Origin: Anaerolineales bacterium UBA1429
GTDB lineage: Bacteria > Chloroflexota > Anaerolineae > UBA1429
Direction of reading: 5' to 3'
NCBI GenBank assembly: GCA_002329325.1
Contig: DCTX01000006.1
Location: forward strand, 19,382 to 29,800
DNA length: 10,419 nucleotides
Position numbers and translations under genes: made by a program. Under the pieces are notes generated by a model. It had not been told where the DNA came from, did no database searches, and was given only the letters and a program-made list of their open reading frames with translations. Below are positions 1 through 5,662 of the stretch, in pieces; position 1 is the first letter of the stretch; every line of letters begins with the position of its first letter.

Positions 1-1101
1 CTCGCCGTTGGTGCCGATGTCGATCGCCAGGGCCAGCTCGTCTCGCTCTCCGATGCCGGTGGCCAGCAGCACCCCCACGGTATCGCCGCCCACCCAGCCG
101 GCGATGCTGGGCATCACCCAGATGTGGGCAGCGGGGCAGGCGCCCAGGCCGAGCTCGGCGGCCCTCAGGCTCACGGCCTGGGTCACGGCGGGCACATAGG
201 GCGCCTGGGCCAGGTGGGCCGGGCTGACGCCCAGCAGCAGGTGCTGCATGGTGGTGTTGCCGGCGATGGTGATGGCCAGCACGTCCACGGGCCGCACCTG
301 GGCCTGGGCTGTGGTGGCGGCGATGATGCGCTCCAACGCGGCCATGATCTCGCGCTGCAGCATCGCGAGGCCCTGGGATTGTTCGTCCGCATACTGGATG
401 CGCGAGACCACGTCGTCGCCAAAGCGGGTCTGGGGGTTCAGCTCAGAAGCCACCGCCAGTTCCTGGCCGCTCTCCAGGTCCATGAGGTAACCGACGACGG
501 TGGTGGTGCCGATATCAAAGGCGACGCCCAACAGCCGGCCGGGACCGTGGCCGGGCCAGACGCCCACCACCTCGTCATCCACCTGGAGCAGGGCGATCTC
601 GCCGCCCTGGGCGCGCAGCGCGTCGGGGAGCTGGCGCATGGCTGGAAGGGCGAGCTTGAGGGCGCCCTCGTGCCTTTGCGCCCACGCCCGCTGAACGGCC
701 TCCAGATCGGCCACCTGATCCTGCAGGCTGGCCGGGGGAACGACGAGGAGATGGCGCCGCACCCAGGGCTCGATGGGATCGTGGTTGGCGATGCCGCCCG
801 TCAGGATGCTGACCGCTGCCACCTGCGAGGCATCGGGGATGCTCACCTCGAGATCGCCGAGGATGCGGGCCTGGCATGCCAGCCGATGGCCCTGGGCCAG
901 CTCTTGGGGCGAGAGATGGCGCTTCTCCGAATCGGTCGGCTCGGAGACGTCCCCGCTCACCAGCACGAGGCACTTGCCGCAGGTGCCTCGCCCGCCGCAG
1001 ACGCGCTCGATGGCCACGCCGGCCCGGTCGGCCACGGCCAGGATGGTCTCGCCAGCCTCGGCGTCAAAGACGGCGTCACCCGGTTGGAAGCGAACCTGCA
1101 T
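1..1101 (-). CDS. 2Fe-2S/ASKHA-domain protein, RACo-like corrinoid activation factor (3' end outside window)
   Basis: The 367 visible residues begin with a plant-type 2Fe-2S ferredoxin domain: Cys35, Cys41, Cys44 (C-x5-C-x2-C) and Cys76. A linker follows, then an ASKHA (actin/Hsp70-like ATPase) fold with a phosphate-binding loop at about D196 (DIGTTT), and a second DIGTN loop at the window edge (D361). This layout is that of the RACo/DUF4445 family, whose studied members use ATP to drive electron transfer that returns inactive Co(II) corrinoid proteins to Co(I). The family normally runs past 500 residues, so the C-terminal part lies beyond position 1. The ATG at 1101 is 3 bp after the stop of the methyltransferase gene, so the two are almost certainly co-transcribed. 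No corrinoid protein is visible here, so the substrate is unknown. Family assignment is confident; physiological role is inferred. Confidence 0.85.
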   Translation of the reverse strand, partial: MQVRFQPGDAVFDAEAGETILAVADRAGVAIERVCGGRGTCGKCLVLVSGDVSEPTDSEKRHLSPQELAQGHRLACQARILGDLEVSIPDASQVAAVSILTGGIANHDPIEPWVRRHLLVVPPASLQDQVADLEAVQRAWAQRHEGALKLALPAMRQLPDALRAQGGEIALLQVDDEVVGVWPGHGPGRLLGVAFDIGTTTVVGYLMDLESGQELAVASELNPQTRFGDDVVSRIQYADEQSQGLAMLQREIMAALERIIAATTAQAQVRPVDVLAITIAGNTTMQHLLLGVSPAHLAQAPYVPAVTQAVSLRAAELGLGACPAAHIWVMPSIAGWVGGDTVGVLLATGIGERDELALAIDIGTNGE

Positions 1102-1104
1102 GGG

Positions 1105-1872
1105 CTAGAACTCTCCTGCGGCGGCCCGCTCCGGCGAGCCCGCCTTGCGAAAGAGCAGATAGTGGGATAGGCCGAACCACTGGAGAGGCGTGAACTCGAG
1201 CGCGTAGGTGATCCTCTTGAGCCACTTGCCCAGGAACGGGCGTCGCGAGGCGAGCATGTCATACCCCGCAAAGATGCCGCGATGGATGACGATCTCGCCG
1301 GGCAGCTCGTCGACCAGGGCTCGCAGCTCCCTCCGCCGATAGGCCCGCACGTGGGGGCAGAGCCGGGCGCGCCAGCGGTCGGGCAGGTAGCTTACCAGGG
1401 GGATGTTGCCAAAGTGATAGACGCCGCGCCAGTAGCAGCCGTGGGTCTCGAAAGGATAGAGGCGGTTGGGCACAAAGAGGGCCAGGTGGCCGCCGGGGGC
1501 CAGCACGCGCACCGCCTCGCGCACCGCCTGACGGTCGTCCTGCACGTGCTCCAGCACCTCGTTGGAGAAGACCAGGTCAAAGTAGTCATCGGGGTAGGGC
1601 AGCGCTTCGGCCGAGGCCTGCAGCGTGTGCGGGGTCACCTGGGCGGCGGCCTGGGCGCGGACGGCATCGTACTCGATTCCGTGGACGATGGCGCCGTGGG
1701 CTGCGAAATGCTCCAGATAGATCCCCAACCCGCAGCCCGCATCCAGCACGCGGCGGCCCTGCACCGGCGCATCTTGCAGGATCATCTGCAGGCGGCGTTC
1801 CTGCCCCGCCAGCCACACGTAGCTGGGGTGCCCTAGGGTGATGGCGCTCTCCGGGTCCAGGTGGGTATCCAT
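1105..1872 (-). CDS. class I SAM-dependent methyltransferase (UbiE/Methyltransf_11 type)
   Basis: This 255-aa protein has a standard Rossmann methyltransferase core. Motif I is VLDAGCGLG (residues 42-50), an acidic residue that would bind the ribose hydroxyls sits at E67, and the stretch from about 93 to 110 (PYPDDYFDLVFSNEVLEHV) is typical of Methyltransf_11. LAPGGHL follows at 124-130. The C-terminal part from about 141 (FETHG, then many aromatic and basic residues) should form the substrate pocket, but nothing in it names the substrate. I chose the ATG at 1872. The frame stays open upstream to 1944, but those 24 residues are proline/arginine-rich and would cover the likely promoter. No Shine-Dalgarno sequence precedes 1872, and a candidate -10 lies only 7 bp upstream, so the message may be leaderless. 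It is first in an operon with the RACo-like gene. Substrate could be a quinone, lipid or small metabolite. Confidence 0.85.
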   Translation of the reverse strand: MDTHLDPESAITLGHPSYVWLAGQERRLQMILQDAPVQGRRVLDAGCGLGIYLEHFAAHGAIVHGIEYDAVRAQAAAQVTPHTLQASAEALPYPDDYFDLVFSNEVLEHVQDDRQAVREAVRVLAPGGHLALFVPNRLYPFETHGCYWRGVYHFGNIPLVSYLPDRWRARLCPHVRAYRRRELRALVDELPGEIVIHRGIFAGYDMLASRRPFLGKWLKRITYALEFTPLQWFGLSHYLLFRKAGSPERAAAGEF

Positions 1873-1879
1873 TGAGGCT

Positions 1880-1908
1880 ATCTTACGCGATTGCCGGGGG
1901 GCTGCAAA
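1880..1908 (-). promoter_or_regulatory. candidate promoter of the methyltransferase/RACo-like operon
   Basis: On the minus strand TTTGCA (1903-1908) is separated by 17 bp from TAAGAT (1880-1885); each matches 4 of 6 sigma-70 consensus bases. Transcription would begin near 1873, directly at the ATG at 1872, which would explain why that gene has no ribosome binding site. This is pattern reading only. Confidence 0.35.
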
Positions 1909-1931
1909 CCGTCGCGGCGGCGGGGGGCGGG

Positions 1932-1960
1932 TTGGCTTTTCCATCGGGCGACGCTATCAT
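1932..1960 (+). promoter_or_regulatory. candidate promoter of the mevalonate-pathway decarboxylase
   Basis: TTGGCT (1932-1937) and TATCAT (1955-1960) are separated by 17 bp. The predicted start near 1967 would give a leader of about 87 nt before the ATG at 2054. The spacing is ideal and both boxes are good for a GC-rich genome. Confidence 0.45.
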
Positions 1961-1978
1961 TGCCCCAGGAGCATCCAT

Positions 1979-2029
1979 CCGGAGTTTGACCGCCGCTGTC
2001 CCCTCCGGCTCGCCAGGAGAGGGTGGGAC
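1979..2029 (+). repeat. inverted-repeat element in the decarboxylase leader (REP-like or alternative hairpins)
   Basis: CCGGAG (1979-1984) pairs with CTCCGG (2003-2008). The overlapping CCCTC (2001-2005) can instead pair with GAGGG (2019-2023), and GTCCC (1998-2002) with GGGAC (2025-2029). These pairings cannot all form together. The text, a CCCCTCC arm followed by GGAGAGGGTGGGA, also resembles the degenerate intergenic repeats common in GC-rich genomes. It could therefore be a decayed repeat or a leader structure; the window cannot decide. Confidence 0.3.
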
Positions 2030-2053
2030 GAGCGTCTCAGCATAGGACTTTAC

Positions 2054-3217
2054 ATGACATCTTCTCTGTCTGCCGCCGCCGTGCAGGCGTTGCGCGCCGC
2101 CCATCGCACCATCCTGGGCGCCCTGGCCGATGCCGGGCTGGAGGTCGAGGCCTACCCGACCTTCTCCGCGGCGGGGCAGCCCGAAGGGGCCGCTGCCGCC
2201 CGGGCCTACCCGATCCAGGGCATCCTGAAGTACCACGGCATGGCCGATTGGGGCCTGCGCACGGCCTATCTGCCCAGCATCTCGGTCAACAACGATGCCG
2301 CCTACACCCTGACCCTGGTGCGCTTTGCCCGGGAGCTCGCCGAGGATCAGGTCGCCATCAACGGTGAGCTCGCTGCGGGCCGCGCTCGAGAGCGGGTGAT
2401 TCAGACGCTGGACGCTGTGCGCGCTCTGGCCCGCATCAGCACGCGGGCCCAGGTGGTCTCTCACAACGTGACGCGGGCGCAGCGGGTGGGCAAGGGGCTG
2501 GGCACCAGCGCCTCGGCCTCGGCGGCGCTGGCCATGGCCGCCATCGGCGCCACCCTGGGCGAGGCCGCCGCCAGCAACCGGCGCTTCTTGAGCTGCCTGG
2601 CGCGCCTGCTGGCCGGGTCGGGCTGTCGCAGCGCCACGGGCGGCGTCTCCCTCTGGCTCTCCTACCCCGGAATCGCCCACGAGGACTCGTTCTCTGTGCG
2701 TCTGGATCGCCGTGGCGAGCTGGACGATCTCTGCCTGCTGACGGTGCCGCTGGATTCGCGCATCGGCCTGGCCACTGAGGCCGCCCACCAGGATGCACCC
2801 CACAGCCCGTTTTTCGAGGCGTGGGCGCTGGGCCGGGAGCAGGAGATCCTCGAGTGCCTACAGGCCGTTCTGCAGGGCGATTGGCGCACCCTGGGGCAGC
2901 TTGCCGAGCTGGATAGCATTCGGCTGCACGGGGTCACCATGAGCGGCAGCCGCGAGAACAAGCTGTTCGCCTGGGAGCCGGAGAACATCGCCCTCTTTCG
3001 CATGTGCAACGAGCTGCGTTCCGCCGGCATCCCCGTCTACTTTTCCACCGATACCGGCCCCACGACGGTGTTCCTCACCCATCGCCGCCATGCCGAGGCC
3101 GTGGCAGGCGCCATCGCCGATCTGGGCATGGGCCTGGAGGTGATCCGCGGCGGTGTGGCCGGTCCGGCGGAGCTCGTGCCGTTGGCTAGGGCGCGTCAGG
3201 AGCTGGGGATCTCCTGA
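2054..3217 (+). CDS. phosphomevalonate decarboxylase-type enzyme (diphosphomevalonate decarboxylase family, GHMP superfamily)
   Basis: This 387-aa protein belongs to the diphosphomevalonate decarboxylase family, which makes isopentenyl (di)phosphate in the mevalonate pathway. The ATP loop GKGLGTSASASAALA starts at residue 146. R192 in GSGCRS matches the family's conserved substrate-binding arginine, and D333 in STDTGP matches its catalytic aspartate. Where classical enzymes carry KYWGK, this one reads K59-Y-H-G-M63, so the lysine near the substrate's second phosphate is missing. KYHGM is the form found in haloarchaeal phosphomevalonate decarboxylases, and Roseiflexus is reported to have that activity. 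I therefore favour mevalonate 5-phosphate as substrate, with an isopentenyl phosphate kinase elsewhere. The ATG at 2054 has AGGA at 2044-2047; the frame is open upstream, but that sequence is promoter and leader. The gene stands alone, divergent from the methyltransferase. Family is certain; exact substrate is inferred. Confidence 0.85.
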   Translation: MTSSLSAAAVQALRAAHRTILGALADAGLEVEAYPTFSAAGQPEGAAAARAYPIQGILKYHGMADWGLRTAYLPSISVNNDAAYTLTLVRFARELAEDQVAINGELAAGRARERVIQTLDAVRALARISTRAQVVSHNVTRAQRVGKGLGTSASASAALAMAAIGATLGEAAASNRRFLSCLARLLAGSGCRSATGGVSLWLSYPGIAHEDSFSVRLDRRGELDDLCLLTVPLDSRIGLATEAAHQDAPHSPFFEAWALGREQEILECLQAVLQGDWRTLGQLAELDSIRLHGVTMSGSRENKLFAWEPENIALFRMCNELRSAGIPVYFSTDTGPTTVFLTHRRHAEAVAGAIADLGMGLEVIRGGVAGPAELVPLARARQELGIS

Positions 3218-3234
3218 GCCCCGCGCGTCGGGGC
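3218..3234 (+). other. hairpin directly after the decarboxylase stop codon
   Basis: GCCCCG (3218-3223) and CGGGGC (3229-3234) form a 6-bp stem with a 5-nt loop immediately after the TGA. It is followed by A residues rather than T residues, so it is not a standard intrinsic terminator for the plus strand. It may protect the 3' end or assist termination. Confidence 0.35.
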
Positions 3235-3236
3235 GC

Positions 3237-3265
3237 AAAAAAACGCGCCTCTCGGTGAGAGCGCG
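3237..3265 (-). terminator. intrinsic terminator, distal of two, for the amt unit
   Basis: Read on the minus strand, CGCG plus CTCTC pairs with GAGAG plus CGCG around a 3-nt loop (3244-3265, with one bulged base at 3248). Seven T residues (3243-3237) follow immediately. This is a textbook stem and U-tract for transcripts coming from the ammonium-transport side. Confidence 0.75.
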
Positions 3266-3285
3266 CCAGGGAGCGGGCGAGGATG

Positions 3286-3337
3286 AAAAAAGGAGTGTCA
3301 GGCGGTTGGCCACGCTGCCAACCGCTAACACGCCTGA
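3286..3337 (-). terminator. intrinsic terminator, proximal of two, for the amt unit
   Basis: A perfect 9-bp stem, GCGGTTGGC (3302-3310) with GCCAACCGC (3317-3325), has a 6-nt loop. TCAG (3298-3301) and CTGA (3334-3337) can extend it past a bulge. On the minus strand a T6 tract (3291-3286) follows. It starts 7 bp after the stop codon of the 34-aa gene, which supports that small gene as the last gene of a unit. Confidence 0.65.
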
Positions 3338-3344
3338 AAGCCTA

Positions 3345-3449
3345 TCACTCGTTCTTCTCAGCGCGGGCCTTGATGCGCGACGGCAGCACAACCCACATCA
3401 GCACCAGAACGACAAAGGAACCTAGAGCAAGCATGGCTTCGGTCGGCAT
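3345..3449 (-). CDS. 34-aa single-span membrane protein downstream of amt
   Basis: The frame begins with ATG at 3449 and ends with TGA at 3345-3347. It has an excellent ribosome binding site: GGAGG at 3457-3461, 7 nt before the ATG. The protein reads MPTEAMLALG, then a hydrophobic helix to about residue 23, then a short basic tail (SRIKARAEKNE). This predicts one transmembrane segment with the charged tail in the cytoplasm. I recognise no family. It lies 286 bp after the amt stop on the same strand, has a possible promoter of its own, and is followed at once by two intrinsic terminators, so it looks like a real expressed gene. It shares an M-x3-A-x3-L-G start with the 55-aa protein on the other side of amt. 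By analogy with other tiny membrane proteins (KdpF, CydX, AcrZ, MetS) it may be a transporter accessory peptide; that function is inference. Confidence 0.65.
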   Translation of the reverse strand: MPTEAMLALGSFVVLVLMWVVLPSRIKARAEKNE

Positions 3450-3498
3450 TGTGTTTCCTCCCCGTGATCTGTATCTCGGTAACCCTCATTGCGTCATC

Positions 3499-3526
3499 AG
3501 TATAGCCTGACCCGGTTGCCCATCCA
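3499..3526 (-). promoter_or_regulatory. candidate promoter of the 34-aa membrane protein
   Basis: On the minus strand TATACT (3499-3504) is a good -10. The best -35, TGGATG (3521-3526) at 16 bp, is weak. Transcription would start about 43 nt before the ATG. The gene may otherwise be reached by read-through from amt. Confidence 0.3.
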
Positions 3527-3672
3527 TCGGCAGACGGCACGAACCATTGCGTTCTTTGCTTGTGCAGGGTGCACAGCGATTCCCATGGCCCGGCGGTGGG
3601 TGATCGGCGCCTGGGGATGCCGGCAGGATGCCCTCGGCCTGGGCCAGGCGAACGGGCGTCTGGGCGAAAGCA

Positions 3673-3702
3673 GAACGGGGCCCTGCTGGCAGGGCCCCGT
3701 TC
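3673..3702 (-). terminator. 13-bp perfect hairpin after amt (weak terminator or RNA-processing stem)
   Basis: GAACGGGGCCCTG (3673-3685) and CAGGGCCCCGTTC (3690-3702) form a perfect 13-bp stem with a 4-nt loop, 33 bp downstream of the amt stop. The sequence after it on the minus strand (CTGCTTTCG) has only three consecutive T residues, so termination may be partial and allow expression of the 34-aa gene beyond it. Confidence 0.5.
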
Positions 3703-3735
3703 CGGCAAGAGGGGGGATTGATACAAGAATGGCTT

Positions 3736-5115
3736 CTAGGCCAGAGTCACATCCGCAGGATAGGCCTCTGCGCCGTGCTCGGTGATATCCAGTCCTTCAT
3801 GCTCTTCCTCGGCCGAGGCGCGGAGCCCCATGCTCTTCTTGATCATGGCGAACATGAGCAGGCCGATCCCCAGCGCCCAGACGATGACCGTCCCCATGGT
3901 GATGAGCTGGGCCACGATCTGGCCGCCGTTGCCGGCCACCAGGCCCGCGACTCCGCCATAGCTGCCATCGCTAAAGATGCCCACCGCCAACAGGCCCCAC
4001 AGGCCGTTGGCCCCGTGCACCGAGATGGCGCCCACCGGGTCGTCGATCTTGAGCTTGTTCTCGACAAAGCTGACGCTGCCGATCATCAGCAGGCCCGCGA
4101 CGGCGCCGATGACTACGGCCGCCCAAGGGGCCACGTAGGCGCAGGAGGCCGTGACTGCCACCAGACCGGCCAGGCAGCCGTTGCAGGCCATGCCCAGGTC
4201 CGCCTTGCCGGTGCGGGTCATGATGTAGTAGAGGGCCACCACGGCTCCGGCCACGCCGGCCAGGAAGGTGTTGACGGCGATGACCGAGATGCGCAGGTCC
4301 GTAGCCGCCAGGGTGGAGCCCGGGTTGAAGCCGAACCAACCCACAAAGAGGATCATGGTGCCCAGGGCCACAAAGGGCAGGTTGTGGCCGGCGATCACGC
4401 GGGGCGTTCCGTCTTTGGCGAACTTGCCCGTGCGGGGGCCAACCATCCACGCGCCTGCCAGGGCCACCAGGCCACCTACGGAGTGCACCACGCCCGACCC
4501 TGCAAAGTCGCGGGCGCCGACGCCAAAGGGCAGGGTGCTCAGCCAGCCGCCGCCCCAGACCCAGTGTCCAAAGATGGGGTAGACCACGGCGGAGACCAGG
4601 AAGCTATAGGCCATGTAGGCCGTGATCTTGGTGCGTTCGGCCATGGCCCCCGAAACGATGGTGGCCGCCGCCGCCGCAAAGCACATCTGGAAGAACCACA
4701 TCTGGGCGGTGGTCACATCATAGGCCGCGCTGCTCAGGAAAAAGCCCGAATACCCGATGATCGAGTTGCCCATCTCGGTGCCCGGCGCGATGGCCGAACC
4801 CCCGAACATGATGGCAAACCCAAAGGCCCAAAAAGCGAGGCCGCCGATGCAGAAATCCATAAAGTTCTTGGTGAGGATGTTGATGGTGTTCTTGGCGCGG
4901 GCAAAGCCGGCCTCCACCAGCGCGAACCCAGCTTGCATAAAGAACACCAGGAACCCTGCCATCAGCACCCAGACAAAGTTGACCGGTGCCTCCGGGTTGG
5001 CGGCCAGTGTGGCCTCTCCACTGGGATCAGGCCCCTGAGCCAGGGCTGCGGGCGCTCCCAGCAGGAGCAGGGCAGCTACCAGCAGCAGCACGACGATGCG
5101 ACGTTTGGTGAACAC
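3736..5115 (-). CDS. amt: ammonium transporter (Amt/MEP/Rh family)
   Basis: This 459-aa membrane channel conducts ammonium/ammonia into the cell. It starts with a signal peptide (about residues 1-27, basic then hydrophobic, ending APAALAQ), as in other cleaved bacterial Amt proteins, followed by the usual 11 membrane segments. The two pore histidines are visible: H211 in DFAGSGVVHS and H367 in ISVHGANGLWG. The cytoplasmic tail (LRASAEEEHEGLDITEHG) is of the conserved type that signals between subunits and binds PII proteins. The start is GTG at 5115 with GAGGAGG 5 nt upstream; the open frame further upstream overlaps the preceding small gene in another frame. It lies 35 bp after the 55-aa membrane-protein gene and is probably co-transcribed with it. 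No GlnB/GlnK gene is adjacent, unlike many amt operons. Length and motifs are normal. Confidence 0.96.
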   Translation of the reverse strand: MFTKRRIVVLLLVAALLLLGAPAALAQGPDPSGEATLAANPEAPVNFVWVLMAGFLVFFMQAGFALVEAGFARAKNTINILTKNFMDFCIGGLAFWAFGFAIMFGGSAIAPGTEMGNSIIGYSGFFLSSAAYDVTTAQMWFFQMCFAAAAATIVSGAMAERTKITAYMAYSFLVSAVVYPIFGHWVWGGGWLSTLPFGVGARDFAGSGVVHSVGGLVALAGAWMVGPRTGKFAKDGTPRVIAGHNLPFVALGTMILFVGWFGFNPGSTLAATDLRISVIAVNTFLAGVAGAVVALYYIMTRTGKADLGMACNGCLAGLVAVTASCAYVAPWAAVVIGAVAGLLMIGSVSFVENKLKIDDPVGAISVHGANGLWGLLAVGIFSDGSYGGVAGLVAGNGGQIVAQLITMGTVIVWALGIGLLMFAMIKKSMGLRASAEEEHEGLDITEHGAEAYPADVTLA

Positions 5116-5150
5116 GATGGCCTCCTCTCTTTCGGCTTGCGGATTCTGAG

Positions 5151-5318
5151 CTAGGCGCGTGACTCGGCTTCCATGTCTGCGGACCCGTCTATCCTGGCGC
5201 CTCTCGCAGAGGAAAGACGGTCGAACGAGCGCACAAAGCGCATCTGCCACTTGACAAAGGCGACCTGCATCAGCAGCGTCAGGACCGTACCCAGCACCCA
5301 TGTGGCGTTGATGGACAT
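5151..5318 (-). CDS. 55-aa single-span membrane protein upstream of amt
   Basis: The frame runs from ATG at 5318 to TAG at 5151-5153, with a strong ribosome binding site: AAAGGAG at 5325-5331, 6 nt before the ATG. The protein begins MSINATWVLG, continues as a hydrophobic helix to about residue 22 (TVLTLLMQVAFV), then has a basic stretch (KWQMRFVRSFDRL) and a polar tail ending DMEAESRA. This predicts one membrane span with a cytoplasmic C-terminus. I recognise no family. It is the first gene of the amt unit, with 35 bp between its stop and the amt start. It shares M-x3-A-x3-L-G with the 34-aa protein beyond amt, although the rest does not align clearly. Possible roles are an Amt accessory or regulatory subunit, or a leader peptide whose translation couples to amt; neither is shown by the sequence. 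Confidence 0.65.
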   Translation of the reverse strand: MSINATWVLGTVLTLLMQVAFVKWQMRFVRSFDRLSSARGARIDGSADMEAESRA

Positions 5319-5362
5319 CGTTTGCTCCTTTCGCTATTGCTATGACGCTCCTCGGCTCGAGG

Positions 5363-5421
5363 GCGCATCCGCACTCTCAACAAGGGAGTAAGGCACTCTG
5401 CGGATGCGCAGGGTGCCTTAC
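5363..5421 (-). promoter_or_regulatory. amt: amt leader with two mutually exclusive hairpins
   Basis: Segments 5388-5402 and 5407-5421 form a 15-bp stem with a 4-nt loop; it contains one T/G pair (G-U in a plus-strand transcript, C-A mismatch in the minus-strand one). Segment 5399-5409, which covers that loop and parts of both arms, is also a perfect 11-bp complement of 5363-5373 (GCGCATCCGCA). Only one structure can form at a time. Both lie in the presumed 5' leader of the 55-aa gene and amt, 45-103 nt before its ATG. The arrangement resembles attenuators or riboregulators, but there is no U-tract and I recognise no known riboswitch class. It could also be a protein-binding site. Confidence 0.5.
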
Positions 5422-5449
5422 CCATCGGCTGCATGCGCCATGCCTGCAA

Positions 5450-5491
5450 CACGGTGCTAGCATAGCGCAGGGGGCAGCCCCGGTCACCGTG
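5450..5491 (-). promoter_or_regulatory. amt: candidate amt-operon promoter within an inverted repeat
   Basis: On the minus strand GTGACC (5482-5487) and TATGCT (5459-5464) are separated by 17 bp, each matching 4 of 6 consensus bases. The perfect 7-bp arms CACGGTG (5450-5456) and CACCGTG (5485-5491) flank it: one overlaps the -35 and the other lies where transcription would start. An outer CTGC/GCAG match extends the repeat with a 2-bp offset. A nitrogen-responsive regulator site is possible, but I recognise no known consensus. Confidence 0.4.
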
Positions 5492-5662
5492 CAGATGCAC
5501 AGTTTATAGAAGCGCCCTTGTGGACAGATTGAACAAACCCGGGGCATTCCGCGCTTCCGCAGCAACCCGACAGCTTCTTCACATCCTGCACACAACCCTG
5601 CGCCATACTGAGGCTGCGCTGCAAGAGGTGCAGCACGTAGCCATTGCAGGAGGATAGTTAGC

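Larger units (their letters stand above)
5319..5662. other. 344-bp divergent intergenic region between the amt unit and the secreted-protein gene
   Basis: The part next to the 55-aa gene holds the leader hairpins and candidate promoter described separately. A second, weaker minus-strand -10 (TATAAA, 5503-5508) has no good -35. On the side of the plus-strand gene I find a short hairpin, GCTGCA/TGCAGC (5618-5634), and the ribosome binding site AGGAGG (5648-5653). No convincing plus-strand promoter stands out; CATACT (5604-5609) has only a TTCACA at a 20-bp distance. No further gene is supported. Confidence 0.5.

Noticed and set aside
124..1170. Long plus-strand open frame opposite the RACo-like gene
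   Set aside because: It is a GC-driven shadow, rich in Gly/His/Ala with no domain, antisense to a gene with clear 2Fe-2S and ASKHA motifs.
1873..1944. N-terminal extension of the methyltransferase to an ATG at 1944
   Set aside because: The 24 extra residues are low-complexity Pro/Arg, are not typical of the family, and would cover the likely divergent promoters.
2018..2034. Possible T-box riboswitch (AGGGTGGGACGAGCG)
   Set aside because: Only the core string matches. The predicted leader is about 87 nt, too short for Stem I, there is no following terminator, and the gene is not an aminoacyl-tRNA or amino-acid gene.
1838..2053. 72-residue upstream extension of the decarboxylase
   Set aside because: The family core begins after 2054, which has its own ribosome binding site. 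The upstream stretch contains the promoter and an inverted repeat, and overlaps the start of the opposite-strand gene.
3237..3243. A7 run after the decarboxylase as part of a plus-strand terminator
   Set aside because: Plus-strand termination needs U residues after the stem. The run serves the minus-strand terminator instead.
3628..5154. 508-residue plus-strand open frame opposite amt
   Set aside because: Its composition (many His, Gly and Asp without hydrophobic segments or motifs) is that of an antisense shadow of the Amt gene.
5116..5301. 62-residue N-terminal extension of Amt
   Set aside because: It would put a polar, arginine-rich stretch before a proper signal peptide and overlaps the 55-aa gene in another frame. 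GTG at 5115 has a well-placed GAGGAGG.
5604..5609. CATACT as -10 of the secreted-protein gene
   Set aside because: The only -35-like hexamer (TTCACA) is 20 bp away, too far for a standard promoter.
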